NCBI RefSeq assembly: GCF_000474945.1
Contig: NZ_AXDW01000001.1
Coordinates: 310,001 to 374,000 of the forward strand
DNA length: 64,000 nt
Direction: 5' to 3'
Source: Solimonas soli DSM 21787
Lineage (GTDB): Bacteria; Pseudomonadota; Gammaproteobacteria; Nevskiales; Nevskiaceae
Within the stretch, counting starts at the first letter, position 1. Each line of letters starts with the position of its first letter. This document shows positions 23,410 to 32,009 of the stretch, in pieces. Position numbers and translations under genes: made by a program. The notes beneath the pieces were generated by a model. The model had not been told where the DNA came from. It saw only the letters and a list, made by a program, of their open reading frames with translations, and made no database searches.

Positions 23410-24462
23410 ATGAAACGGGTACATATGCGCAGTCTGCGCATCCTGCAGTGTGCGGCTGTACTGGCAGCGGGGTTGGCCGTCAGCCAGGAGGCATCGGCCG
23501 ATATCTACAACGACGGCAAGGTGCTGCTCACCGGTGGCGTGTTCACCGTCGACGGCGCGGGCGGTGGCGGTGCGGTGCCGTGGGCCACCATCAGCGGTTA
23601 TGAAACGCGTGACGGCATCAACGGCAGCGCGGCGTTCACCTACGTCAACCTGCCGGCGCTGCAGGTGTCGTTCTACGGCGTCAACGTCGGCTTCTGGGAT
23701 CGCTTCGAACTGTCGTACGTCGACAGCCGCCTGTCGCTGAACCTGCCGAACCTGCAGACCGTAGCGCTGGTCGCCAGCTTGGCCGACCTCGATATCGGCA
23801 CGGAGCCGTGGAACTCCACCCTCGGCATGCAGACCTTCGGCGCCAAGCTGCGCCTGTTCGGCGACGCGGTCTACACCTCGGACAGCTGGATTCCGCAGGT
23901 TTCGATCGGCGGCCTGTACAAGAAGGACCGCAACGAAGATCTGGTGAAGACGCTGGGCGGCTACAAGACCAAGGACTACGAGATCTACCTCGCAGCCACC
24001 AAGATCTTTTTCCCGATCAGCACGCTCGTCAACGTCACCGCCCGCTACACCTCGGCGAACGAAGACGGCCTCACCGGTTTCGGCGCCTGCAAGAACAATG
24101 GCCTCGGCACCGGAGACTGCGACAACGATCGTGAACTTCGTTGGGAAGTGTCGATCGCGCATCTCGTGGCCAAGAACACCGCGATCGGCGGCGAGTGGCA
24201 GCAGCACGGCAACAACACGGGCGGCCAGAGCGTCAACATCAACGGCCTCAACCTGACCCCGATCGCCGGCGCGCTCGCCAATCTCGGCATCGATCTGGGC
24301 TCGGCGCTCAAGCAGAAGAACGAAGGCGACTGGTTCGACCTGTTCATGGCCTACGCGCCGAACAAGAACATCTCGTTCGTCGTCGCTTACCTGATGTTCG
24401 GCAACATTTCGGTGGCGCCGGACCAGAACGGCTTCTACTTCTCGACGCACCTGACGTTCTGA
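23410..24462 (+). CDS. DUF3034 family protein, probably an outer-membrane or periplasmic beta-barrel
   Basis: The protein has 350 residues. AAAGGAG lies before the ATG. A signal peptide ends near SQEASA-DIYN (residue 32). The mature part begins GKVLLTGGVFTVDGAGGGGAVPWATISGY, the conserved DUF3034 opening, and alternates short polar and hydrophobic segments as expected for beta strands, ending in aromatic FYFSTHLTF like an outer-membrane protein. Its role is unknown. It opens an operon with an exported haemoglobin, suggesting a function in moving a small molecule or electrons across the outer membrane. Confidence 0.88.
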   Translation: MKRVHMRSLRILQCAAVLAAGLAVSQEASADIYNDGKVLLTGGVFTVDGAGGGGAVPWATISGYETRDGINGSAAFTYVNLPALQVSFYGVNVGFWDRFELSYVDSRLSLNLPNLQTVALVASLADLDIGTEPWNSTLGMQTFGAKLRLFGDAVYTSDSWIPQVSIGGLYKKDRNEDLVKTLGGYKTKDYEIYLAATKIFFPISTLVNVTARYTSANEDGLTGFGACKNNGLGTGDCDNDRELRWEVSIAHLVAKNTAIGGEWQQHGNNTGGQSVNINGLNLTPIAGALANLGIDLGSALKQKNEGDWFDLFMAYAPNKNISFVVAYLMFGNISVAPDQNGFYFSTHLTF

Positions 24463-24504
24463 TGCCGATCGCACAGGCACGGAACACTTTTGAAGGAGAT
24501 TGAT

Positions 24505-24975
24505 ATGAAACGCATGAAGTCCCTGCTGGTCTCGGCCGTCGCCGGTGCGACGCTGCTCGCCGGCACGCAGATCGCCCAGGCCGGTGAGTCGAAGACCAAC
24601 CCGATCATGGGCATTCCGAGCGCCGCCCTCGCCCGCTTCGGCGGCGAGTACGGTGTCCACAACTGGGTCGAGTCGCTGTTCTACTACATCATGCTCGACA
24701 ACCGCATCAACTACATCTTCAAGGAGTTCGGCAACGTCGATCGGCAGATCGCGTTGAACACGCAGCTCGAGACGATGGTGCTGGGCGGTCCGAACGAGTA
24801 CCAGGGCGCGAGCATGAGCGCGGCGCACGCCGATCTCGGCATCACGATGACGCAGTTCAACGCGGTGGTCGAAGCGGCCTACAACGCCTGCGAGCGCAAC
24901 AACATCGCGTACTACACCTGCAACCACCTGATCGCCGCCCTGGCGCCGTTCACGCGTGTGATCGTCACGAAATAA
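24505..24975 (+). CDS. Exported group 1 truncated haemoglobin
   Basis: The protein has 156 residues, with AAGGAG six bases before the ATG. A signal peptide ends around QIAQA-GES (residue 27), which is unusual for a globin and places it in the periplasm. The globin part shows the group-1 pattern: ARFGGEYGVHNWVESLFYY, with Tyr at the expected B10 position, DNRINYIFKEF, and the likely proximal His in SAAHADLGI. Two Cys near the end (NACERN, YYTCNH) could form a disulfide. Relatives turn nitric oxide into nitrate with O2. In the periplasm it would need an electron donor, which the next genes may supply. Confidence 0.9.
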   Translation: MKRMKSLLVSAVAGATLLAGTQIAQAGESKTNPIMGIPSAALARFGGEYGVHNWVESLFYYIMLDNRINYIFKEFGNVDRQIALNTQLETMVLGGPNEYQGASMSAAHADLGITMTQFNAVVEAAYNACERNNIAYYTCNHLIAALAPFTRVIVTK

Positions 24976-25031
24976 GGCGCCGCTCGCGCGTCCAAAATGA
25001 TTCGTATGTGCCGGTCGGGAGGATAAGCGGA

Positions 25032-25076
25032 AGCGGAAGGTGCGGCTCGAGCCTCAACGGGCTCGCACCTTCCGCT
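25032..25076 (+). repeat. Large imperfect hairpin inside the haemoglobin-flavoprotein operon
   Basis: AGCGGAAGGTG pairs with CACCTTCCGCT (11 bp), enclosing a second stem CGAGCC/GGGCTCG with a TCAAC loop. There is no T-run. It sits between the haemoglobin stop and the FMN-protein start and may limit read-through or protect the upstream message. Confidence 0.6.
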
Positions 25077-25130
25077 GCCCGTCGCGGCCGCGCACAACAT
25101 TTCAGTTCCACCCACCCGCGAGAGTTCCAC

Positions 25131-25805
25131 ATGACAATTCATAAAGCGAAAAGCCGTAGCCGTTTGCCCGGCAAATTGTTGGCCGCCAAGCAGTCCGATT
25201 CATCCCCCGATTCCATCGATTTCCCAAAACCTCTGCCAGCGGAATCCGACAGAGGTTCTTTTCATTCCCGTCGCAACGTCCTGCGCGGCATGCTGGTGCT
25301 GCCGCTGCTCGGCCTCGCCACGCGCAAGGCGCAGGCCATGGTCGACGTCTACACGACGTACCAGACGCCGGATGCGTTCATCGCCGAAGCCTTCGCTCCC
25401 GGCGCCGCGCCGGCGCCGGCGGTGCTGAATCTCGATGCCGGCGCGCAGGCAAAGATCTCGGCCGTGTTCGGCCGCCCCTATCCGCAGGCCCGCCTGCGCT
25501 ACTGGAAGGCGAACGGCCGCAGTGCCTGGATCTTCGACGACATCGGCAAGGAAGGTTACGTGCCGACCACCTGCGGTTTCGTCGTCGCCAACGGCGCGAT
25601 CGAACACGCGCGCGTGCTGATCTACCGCGAGTCGCGCGGCCAGCAGGTCGCCGAGCCGAGCTTCCTGCAGCAGCTCATCGGCGCCAAGGCGGCCGGCAAC
25701 GGCATCGACAAGAGAGTCGACAACATCTCCGGCGCGACGCTGTCCGTGAAGATGATGCAGCGCATGGCACGCACTGCCATCGCCTTCGACTCGCTCACGG
25801 CATGA
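25131..25805 (+). CDS. Tat-exported FMN-binding domain protein
   Basis: The protein has 224 residues. A long polar lead of about 45 residues precedes HSRRNVLRG and a hydrophobic run ending in RKAQA-M, a twin-arginine export signal. The FMN-binding domain follows; the flavin attachment motif is DNISGAT near residue 205, where the Thr is the usual site for phosphodiester-linked FMN placed by ApbE. An ApbE gene lies in the same operon. The Tat signal means the protein is exported folded, possibly already carrying FMN. It overlaps the next gene by ATGA. An upstream GTG-type start is possible, but this ATG gives the best match. Confidence 0.87.
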   Translation: MTIHKAKSRSRLPGKLLAAKQSDSSPDSIDFPKPLPAESDRGSFHSRRNVLRGMLVLPLLGLATRKAQAMVDVYTTYQTPDAFIAEAFAPGAAPAPAVLNLDAGAQAKISAVFGRPYPQARLRYWKANGRSAWIFDDIGKEGYVPTTCGFVVANGAIEHARVLIYRESRGQQVAEPSFLQQLIGAKAAGNGIDKRVDNISGATLSVKMMQRMARTAIAFDSLTA

Positions 25806-26698
25806 GCGTCATGTCGTCCTTGGGCGCCGTCATGAAAGAAACGCACACGCCGCAGGTTCCGGCGGCGCGTCGCCAGCTGCTGCCGCGCCTGCGTCTCAAG
25901 CGCGCGCAGAAGCCGGCGGCGCCGCGGCCGACGAAGAACATCATCGCCGTGCTGCGCGAATGGCATTCGCGCGCCGGGCTCGTCGGCTTCGCGTTTCTGA
26001 TCTGGCTGGCCTGCACGGGCGTACTGCTGACGCGCAGCAATGAGCTGGGGCTCGACACCGCGCGCGTCGACTGGCCCTGGCTGATGCGGATGTACGGCCT
26101 GCACGCGGAACCGCCGCAGGCGGGCTTTCGCGCCGGCGAGCACTGGGTGGCGTCGACCAACGACTACACCCTGCTCGACGGCAGGCCGCTCGCCACGCAG
26201 ATCGCCGCGCCGCTCGGCGTCGTCGCCGGCGGCACGCCGCAGATGCCGATCGTCTACGTCGCCGGCCCGGCCAGCGTCGTCCTGCTGTCGCCGTCCGGCG
26301 AGCGCATCGACGAGCTGACGCCGCCGATCCTGCCGATCGGGACGGTGCGCCGCATCGGCACGCTGAAGCGCGATCCGCATGTGATCGCCGTGCAGGATCT
26401 CGACGCCTATCAGAGCGCCGACGAAGGCAACAGCTGGACCCCCGTTGCGCCGGGCGATGTCGACTGGGCGCAGAGCACTGCGCTGAGCGAGGCCGAGCAG
26501 CAGCAGACGCTGCCTTATGCGAAGCCCCGCATCATCGTCGAGCAGCTGCTGATCGACCTGCACAGCGGCCGCCTGTTCGGTCCGGTCGGCGCCTGGCTGA
26601 TCACCATCATCGGCTTCGTGGCCGTGGCCCTGGCGATCAGCGGCATCTGGATGTGGTGGCGCATCCGCAAGAATCGCCGTCGTCTGACGGCGCGCTGA
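25802..26698 (+). CDS. PepSY-associated membrane protein
   Basis: The protein has 298 residues. One helix at about 58-80 (AGLVGFAFLIWLACTGVLL) follows the conserved LREWHSRAG, and a second at 265-290 (AWLITIIGFVAVALAISGIWMWWRIRK) follows a periplasmic domain. DLHSGRLFGPVG before the last helix is typical of PepSY-TM proteins. Paired His in REWH and in LIDLHSG may hold haem, as proposed for PepSY-type electron carriers. It probably passes electrons from the membrane to the FMN protein encoded upstream. Confidence 0.85.
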   Translation: MSVMSSLGAVMKETHTPQVPAARRQLLPRLRLKRAQKPAAPRPTKNIIAVLREWHSRAGLVGFAFLIWLACTGVLLTRSNELGLDTARVDWPWLMRMYGLHAEPPQAGFRAGEHWVASTNDYTLLDGRPLATQIAAPLGVVAGGTPQMPIVYVAGPASVVLLSPSGERIDELTPPILPIGTVRRIGTLKRDPHVIAVQDLDAYQSADEGNSWTPVAPGDVDWAQSTALSEAEQQQTLPYAKPRIIVEQLLIDLHSGRLFGPVGAWLITIIGFVAVALAISGIWMWWRIRKNRRRLTAR

Positions 26699-26808
26699 AG
26701 GGACAGCGCGTCGTCGGGGCGGACATGTTACGCGGGGACGGCTCGCGCGCCAGCTCGAGCCCATCCGCACCCGCAGTCTGACTGCTGCATATATAGGGAG
26801 CTTGAAAC

Positions 26809-27096
26809 ATGGAAACGTTGAAGTCGCTGTTCGCCGTCGCCACTCTCGCCTGCGCCGGCGTCGCCTCGGCCGCCACCCCGCTGCCGGGCCACAGCACCGA
26901 TGCGCCGGGTTCGGGCGCCGTCGGTTCGCCGGACACCACGGCACCGGCCGGCGCGTTGTGGACCGACAAGAACGGCGACGGCATCATCCAGCGCGACGAG
27001 GTCACGCCGGGCTCGCAACTCGACAAGCGCTTCAATGCGCGCGACAAGAACCACGACGGCCAGCTGACGCAGGACGAGTACTATCCGCCGAAGTAA
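26809..27096 (+). CDS. Exported EF-hand calcium-binding protein
   Basis: The protein has 95 residues; AGGGAG precedes the ATG. A signal peptide ends at ASA-ATPL. Two EF-hand loops are complete: DKNGDGIIQRDE and DKNHDGQLTQDE, each with Asp at positions 1, 3 (or Asn) and 5 and Glu at 12. Such pairs bind calcium in the periplasm. It lies 110 bases after the PepSY gene in the same direction; its role in the redox operon is unknown. Confidence 0.85.
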   Translation: METLKSLFAVATLACAGVASAATPLPGHSTDAPGSGAVGSPDTTAPAGALWTDKNGDGIIQRDEVTPGSQLDKRFNARDKNHDGQLTQDEYYPPK

Positions 27097-27163
27097 GCGG
27101 TTGCCGCGTCCCGGCGCAGCGGCGGCCCCAACGCCGCCGCTGCACCGCAGTTCTCCGCCGACG

Positions 27164-28165
27164 ATGATCGAACCTATGGGCTGGCTGCGCCGGCCATCGC
27201 CTCTGCAGCGCCGTTTCCTGGCGATGGGCACCTTTGTCACCGTGACCGTGATGGTCGAACCGCGCGGCCGCGTCGCTGCCGAAGCGGCGATCAACGCGGT
27301 CGAACGGGAACTCGACGCTTTCGGCCGCGACGCCTGGGCCTGGGGCACGGGCGCGCTCGCACAGTTCAACCGTCGGCTTGCCGAGGGTTGCGAGGCACAG
27401 CTGCCTGCCGCCCTGCAGCCGCTCTTTGCACGCGCCTGGCAGATCCGCCAGCGCAGCGGCGGCCTGTTCGAGCCCCGCATCGGCGAGCTGGTGCGCCTCT
27501 GGGGTTTCGACGATCTGGCGCGCCTGCGCGACGAACCGCCGTCGAGCGCCGAAATCGATGCCCTGCTCGCCCGCCTGCGTGCCGCGCCGGACTACGGCGG
27601 CGGCAACTCCTACGGCCCCGCGCCGGGGGTCGCCTGGGATTTCGGCGGCATCGGCAAGGGCTGGATCGTCGACCGCATGCTCGAACAGCTGACGGCACGC
27701 GGCTACCACAACGCCAGCATCGACGCCGGCGGCAATCTCGCGGTGCGCGGTCGCCGCAACGAACGCGCCTGGCGCATCGGCATCCGCGATCCGCGCAGCA
27801 CCGATACACCGAGCCTGCTGGCGACCATGGACGCGCATGACGAAGCGGTGATCACGCACGGCGACGATCAGCGCTACTTCGAACACCGCGGCACGCGCTA
27901 CGCGCATCTGCTCGATCCGCGCAGCGGCTGGCCCTCGCAGGGCCTGCGCAGCCTCACGGTCGTGCATCCGGACGCCGGCTTCGCGGACGCCGCCGGCGGC
28001 GCGCTGTTCGTGGCGGGCGCCGACGGCTGGCGCATGATGGCGCAGCGCCTCGGCGTCACCCAGGTTCTGGTCCTGACCGAGCGCGGCGATCTGTTCGCGA
28101 CCCGCCCCCTGGCCGCACGCCTGCGCGCGCAGCCCGAAATTCGCATACGCGCGGTCGGCACCTGA
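27164..28165 (+). CDS. apbE: FAD:protein FMN transferase (ApbE family) without signal peptide
   Basis: The protein has 333 residues. The family motifs are RRFLAMGTFVTVTV at the start, FEPRIGELVRLWGF near 105, WDFGGIGKGWIVDRM near 160, IDAGGNLAVRG near 190, and THGDDQRYF and YAHLLDPRSGWP near 235-255. ApbE transfers FMN from FAD to a Thr in the target motif; the target is very likely the upstream FMN-binding protein. Most ApbE proteins are exported lipoproteins, but this one has no signal or lipobox at the ATG chosen, nor in an upstream TTG version. That would put flavinylation in the cytoplasm before Tat export. Confidence 0.92.
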   Translation: MIEPMGWLRRPSPLQRRFLAMGTFVTVTVMVEPRGRVAAEAAINAVERELDAFGRDAWAWGTGALAQFNRRLAEGCEAQLPAALQPLFARAWQIRQRSGGLFEPRIGELVRLWGFDDLARLRDEPPSSAEIDALLARLRAAPDYGGGNSYGPAPGVAWDFGGIGKGWIVDRMLEQLTARGYHNASIDAGGNLAVRGRRNERAWRIGIRDPRSTDTPSLLATMDAHDEAVITHGDDQRYFEHRGTRYAHLLDPRSGWPSQGLRSLTVVHPDAGFADAAGGALFVAGADGWRMMAQRLGVTQVLVLTERGDLFATRPLAARLRAQPEIRIRAVGT

Positions 28166-28223
28166 GCGCGTGCCGGCGTCGTGCGGGCGCCGCCAGCGCC
28201 ATCCATTCGTTTTCCGGGAAACT

Positions 28224-28514
28224 TCAGCGCGGCTCGGTGCGCACGCGGCGATACGCCGCGTTGGCCTCGTCCGACGCCGTGAGTGCGTGCAGCTGCGCCG
28301 CCTCGATCGGCGTCGCGCCGGGCACGTATTGCGCCGGCGGACGATCGATGTCGCTCGGCGCTTCTTCCTGCCAGGGCAGGAGATACAGGCCGACCGCCGT
28401 CTCGCGCTCGCCGATGATGGTCGTGCCGGCGGTCTTTTCGCCGGAGTCCTGCGCGAAAGACGCGGGCGCGGCGATCAGGGCGACGAGCGCGACCGACAGC
28501 TGTGCGAGTTTCAT
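28224..28514 (-). CDS. Small exported protein of unknown function
   Basis: The protein has 96 residues. A signal peptide ends at SFA-QDSG (residue 21). The mature part contains TIIGERETAVGLYLLPWQEE followed by a Pro-rich stretch; the family is not recognised. Its start overlaps the stop of the TPR lipoprotein gene by four bases, so it belongs to the leftward TPR cluster as its last gene. It converges on apbE with about 60 bases between. Confidence 0.7.
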   Translation of the reverse strand: MKLAQLSVALVALIAAPASFAQDSGEKTAGTTIIGERETAVGLYLLPWQEEAPSDIDRPPAQYVPGATPIEAAQLHALTASDEANAAYRRVRTEPR

Positions 28515-29164
28515 TTCTGCGCTCCGGCGACCATGCCGCCGCCGGCGGCGGCCTTGCGCGATTCGAGTTCGCGAATCCAGACGGCGACCATCGGCTTGTC
28601 GTCGAGCCCGGCGATCTGCTGATACTGCTTGTAATGCGCCAGCGCATCCTGCGGGCGGCGCAGGGCCAGGTCGTAGAGGATCGCCAGGTTGTAGTGCGCC
28701 GGCGCGTAGTCGGCCTGCGCGGCGAGCGCGCGCTGGTAGCACTGCTCGGCGCGCGCGAAATCGCCGCTCTCCCGATACAGCACGCCGAGACCGTTGAGCG
28801 CCACGGCGTTGCGCGGATTGGCCTGCACAGCCTGATTGAAGGCGGCGATCGCCTTCGCCGGCTTGTGGACCTGCGCGTAGAGAATGCCGAGGTCGGTGGC
28901 CGGCCCGGACAGCTTCGGATAATCCGCGCTCAGCACTTCGAGCGCGTTGATCGCCTCGTCGCGCCGGCCTTCCTTCATCAGCTGCAAGGCGGCGGCGAAA
29001 CGCGCCTGCGGATCGCCCTTGCCGTCATCGGTCTTCGCCGCCGCGCGCGGCGGCGTGCTCGTCGCGGCACGCGAGAGTTCCGGGCGCGTCGGCGTGCCGC
29101 TGCCGCAGGCGGCGAGCAGCGCGCACAGCGCGGCGATCCACAGAGAGCTACTGCAGCGCGTCAT
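28511..29164 (-). CDS. TPR lipoprotein
   Basis: The protein has 217 residues. The signal ends in the lipobox LLAAC-GSG (Cys about 20). At least four tetratricopeptide units follow from about residue 50: GRRDEAINALEVLSADYP, KPAKAIAAFNQAVQANP, GDFARAEQCYQRALAAQAD, and DALAHYKQYQQIAG. Such lipoproteins act as assembly or pilot factors. The ATG lies inside the end of the large TPR gene (17-base overlap), so the two are translated together. Confidence 0.85.
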   Translation of the reverse strand: MTRCSSSLWIAALCALLAACGSGTPTRPELSRAATSTPPRAAAKTDDGKGDPQARFAAALQLMKEGRRDEAINALEVLSADYPKLSGPATDLGILYAQVHKPAKAIAAFNQAVQANPRNAVALNGLGVLYRESGDFARAEQCYQRALAAQADYAPAHYNLAILYDLALRRPQDALAHYKQYQQIAGLDDKPMVAVWIRELESRKAAAGGGMVAGAQK

Positions 29165-32009
29165 AGCGGTCCTCGCGCATTTCGTGTTTGCCGTAGCGCG
29201 CCGGCGCCAGTTCGGCCAGCGACGCGGCGCTACGCCGGATCGCATCGTTCCACAGGCCCTGACGGACGCGGCCGAGATTGGCCTCGTAGGCTTCGATGGA
29301 TTTCTGCTCGAACGGATCGGCCTGCTCCTCGAGCAGGATCTGATACTGCTCCAGCGCATCGCCGCTCAGGTTCCTCGGTCGCTCGGAATGCAGCAGCGCG
29401 GCGCCGAAATCGCGGTAGACGTTGCCGATCTCGTCGCTCGCCGCCGTGGTGATGTCGGCGTCGTTGCTGTTCGCCGCGCGCAGCAGCGTGGCGATCGCCG
29501 TCTCCGCCGCCTGCTTGCGGCGCGGCAGGCTCCTGGCGATCGGCGCGTCGAGTGCGATGCGCCGCGCCGCCTCCGCATCGAGCCGGCCGAGTTCGAGATT
29601 GGCCTGCGCCGCCATCAGCGCCGATTGCGGCGTGCGGCGCCCGCCGGCGTCGACCGCGACCAGGGTCTGCAGCCAGCGGCGATAGGTCGCGTCGTCGTGC
29701 AGCTCGTCGCGGGCGAGATCGGCGAGACGACGGCGCGCCTGCAGCTCGCGGTCGAGCGGCTGCGCGAAGCCGTCGAGGCTTGCCTCGTAGGCCTGCGCGG
29801 CCGGCGCCGCGAGCCTGGCCTTGTCGTAGAGCAGCGCGGCCTGCCAGGCGGCGTCGCGGCGCAGTTCCGGCGCCTCGCCGTCGCGCGCGGCGATGCGCCG
29901 GTAGGCGGCGGCCGCGGCGGCGAGCTGGCCGTCCTGCTCGTAGGCGAAGGCAAGCTTCTTGTCGACGTCGGCCAGCAGCGCGTGCTGCGGATAGCGTGAA
30001 CGGAATGATTCGAGCGCCATCTCCGCGGCGCGCCAGTCCTTCAGCGTCATCAGTGCCGTCGCCGCATCGTAGTCGGCGGTGGCGCGGATGCTCGCATCGG
30101 GGGCCAGCTGACCGACGCGCTGGAAAGCGGCCGCCGCCGCGCGCGGGTCGCCGGCATCGCGCGCCGCTTCACCCTGGCGATAGATCGCCGTCGCCAGGCG
30201 CTCGACCCTGGCGCCGCGCTGCTCGGGCGCCACGCCGCTCTGCAGCAGCGCCAGGTACGCGGCCTCGGCCTTGGCGTAGTCCTTGGCACTGAACTGCGAA
30301 TCGGCGATCACCGTCAGCAGTTCGGTGCGCTGCGCCGGCGTCGCGCGCCCGGCGTCGAGCGCGCGCTGCGCGACGCCGATCGCCGCGGCTTCCTTGCCGG
30401 TCTCGTAGAGATCCTGGGCGCTGCGCGTCAGCGCCGCCGTCCACTGCGGATGGTCGGGGTAACGGTCGGCGAAGCGCTGCGCCGAGGCGATCGCCGGCGC
30501 CAGCGCCGCGGCACGCTGCGCCGGCGGCACTTCGCCGGCGAGGCGCTGCCAGGCCTGCAGCGCGGCGTAGGCGGCTTCCGCGCCGTGGCGATTGCCGCTG
30601 TCGTAGGCGATCGCTTCGTAACGCTGCGCCGCGTCGCGCGTGCGGCCGCCGTCGTACAGCGAATCGGCGTAGTGCATGGCGATTTCGGCGGCCCCATCAG
30701 TGAATGCTACGCCGGCCGGCTCGAGTTCGAGACGGCGCCGGTACCAGTCGGCGGCGACCAGGAATTCCTTGCGGCGCGCGTCGCCGTCATCGGCCGGCAT
30801 GTCCTGCGCCCGCGCCCGGTGCCAGCGGGCGAGATCGTCGAGGTCGCCGCGCAGCGCCGTCAGCACGGCCTCGGGCGGCGCCGCGTTCGCGCCTTGCGCC
30901 TGCCAGTAGGACGTGCCCGGGCTGTAGCGCTGCACATAGGTTTCCCTGGCGGCCATCATCGGTTCGTTGAAACCGCCGGCTTCGTAGGCGGCGATCGCGC
31001 GCTGCTGGAAGTCCGGCGCGAGCCGATGCTGCGGATGGCGCTCGATGAAGGCGGCGTAGACCTGCGCGGCGTCGACGTAGCGGCGCTGCTCGAGCAGGGT
31101 GCCGCCGAGCGCGGCGTAGAGCAAGGTGGCGAAGCGCGGTTCGCCGTGCTGCGCGAGATAACGGTTGATCGCCACGCCGCCGCCGAGCGCGGCGAACGAG
31201 CGGCCGGCGAGACTCAGGGCATCGCCGGCGAAATCGCCCTTGCGCTTCTCGGCGGCGGCGAGCGCGATCTTCGGATCTTCGAGCGTGCCCGGCGGCAGGT
31301 CGCTGTCGAGAATCGACAGCAGCACCGGCAGCGCGGTTTCGTACTTGCCTTCCTGATAGAGCGTCCAGCCGTACTTGGCGCGCGCCGGCGCGAAGTACGG
31401 CGTGTCGGCGCCCTGCGCGACGACCGCCGCGTACAGCGGCTCCGCCTCGTCGTAGCGCTGGCGCAGGTAAAGCAGCTCGGCGGCGCGGAAGCGCGCATCG
31501 GCGACCAGCGGCGAGCGGCCATAACGCTGGCCGAGATCGCGCAGCGCGACGATCGCCGCATCGTTGTCGCCGGCGAGCTGCTCGGCGCGCGCGAGCTGAT
31601 AGATCGCCAGATCGTTGGCCGGATCGTCCGGGTACTCGCGCAGCAGCTGCCGGTAGATGGCGATGGCCTGCGCGACGTCCGCCGAGGAGGTCGTGCCGCC
31701 CTCGCCGTCGTCCGCCAGTTTCACGCGCAGATAGGCGGCGCGGCGCATGGCCTCGGCGCGCATCGCCGGATCGGCGTCGCGCAGCGCGATGATGCGGTCG
31801 TAGTGCGCGATCGCCTGGCGCGGGTCGGGCTTGACCGCTTGCGACGGTTCGATGCGAAGGATGTTCGGCGTCTTGACGATGAAGCGGCCGTTTTCGGTGA
31901 GGCCGTTGTTCTTGGTCACCGAGCCCACCGTCGGCACGTCGTCGGCCCGCGCCGCGCCGGCCGTCATCGCCAGCAGCACCATGGCCCAGCGGCTGAGACG
32001 AAACTTCAT
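29148..32009 (-). CDS. Large exported TPR-repeat protein, 953 residues
   Basis: A signal peptide (MKFRLSRWAMVLLAMTAGAA, cut near ARA-DDV) is followed by TPR-type helical repeats over nearly the whole length, for example PRQAIAHYDRIIALRDAD, RYDEAEPLYAAVVAQGAD, KDYAKAEAAYLALLQSG and GQLAAAAAAYRRIAARDG. No enzyme domain is seen. A periplasmic scaffold is the likely role, as in the large TPR proteins of gliding and TonB-linked systems, but none of their marker genes (ExbB, ExbD, Agl/Glt) is nearby. The start overlaps the upstream stop (ATGA). Confidence 0.85.
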   Translation of the reverse strand: MKFRLSRWAMVLLAMTAGAARADDVPTVGSVTKNNGLTENGRFIVKTPNILRIEPSQAVKPDPRQAIAHYDRIIALRDADPAMRAEAMRRAAYLRVKLADDGEGGTTSSADVAQAIAIYRQLLREYPDDPANDLAIYQLARAEQLAGDNDAAIVALRDLGQRYGRSPLVADARFRAAELLYLRQRYDEAEPLYAAVVAQGADTPYFAPARAKYGWTLYQEGKYETALPVLLSILDSDLPPGTLEDPKIALAAAEKRKGDFAGDALSLAGRSFAALGGGVAINRYLAQHGEPRFATLLYAALGGTLLEQRRYVDAAQVYAAFIERHPQHRLAPDFQQRAIAAYEAGGFNEPMMAARETYVQRYSPGTSYWQAQGANAAPPEAVLTALRGDLDDLARWHRARAQDMPADDGDARRKEFLVAADWYRRRLELEPAGVAFTDGAAEIAMHYADSLYDGGRTRDAAQRYEAIAYDSGNRHGAEAAYAALQAWQRLAGEVPPAQRAAALAPAIASAQRFADRYPDHPQWTAALTRSAQDLYETGKEAAAIGVAQRALDAGRATPAQRTELLTVIADSQFSAKDYAKAEAAYLALLQSGVAPEQRGARVERLATAIYRQGEAARDAGDPRAAAAAFQRVGQLAPDASIRATADYDAATALMTLKDWRAAEMALESFRSRYPQHALLADVDKKLAFAYEQDGQLAAAAAAYRRIAARDGEAPELRRDAAWQAALLYDKARLAAPAAQAYEASLDGFAQPLDRELQARRRLADLARDELHDDATYRRWLQTLVAVDAGGRRTPQSALMAAQANLELGRLDAEAARRIALDAPIARSLPRRKQAAETAIATLLRAANSNDADITTAASDEIGNVYRDFGAALLHSERPRNLSGDALEQYQILLEEQADPFEQKSIEAYEANLGRVRQGLWNDAIRRSAASLAELAPARYGKHEMREDRYDALQ

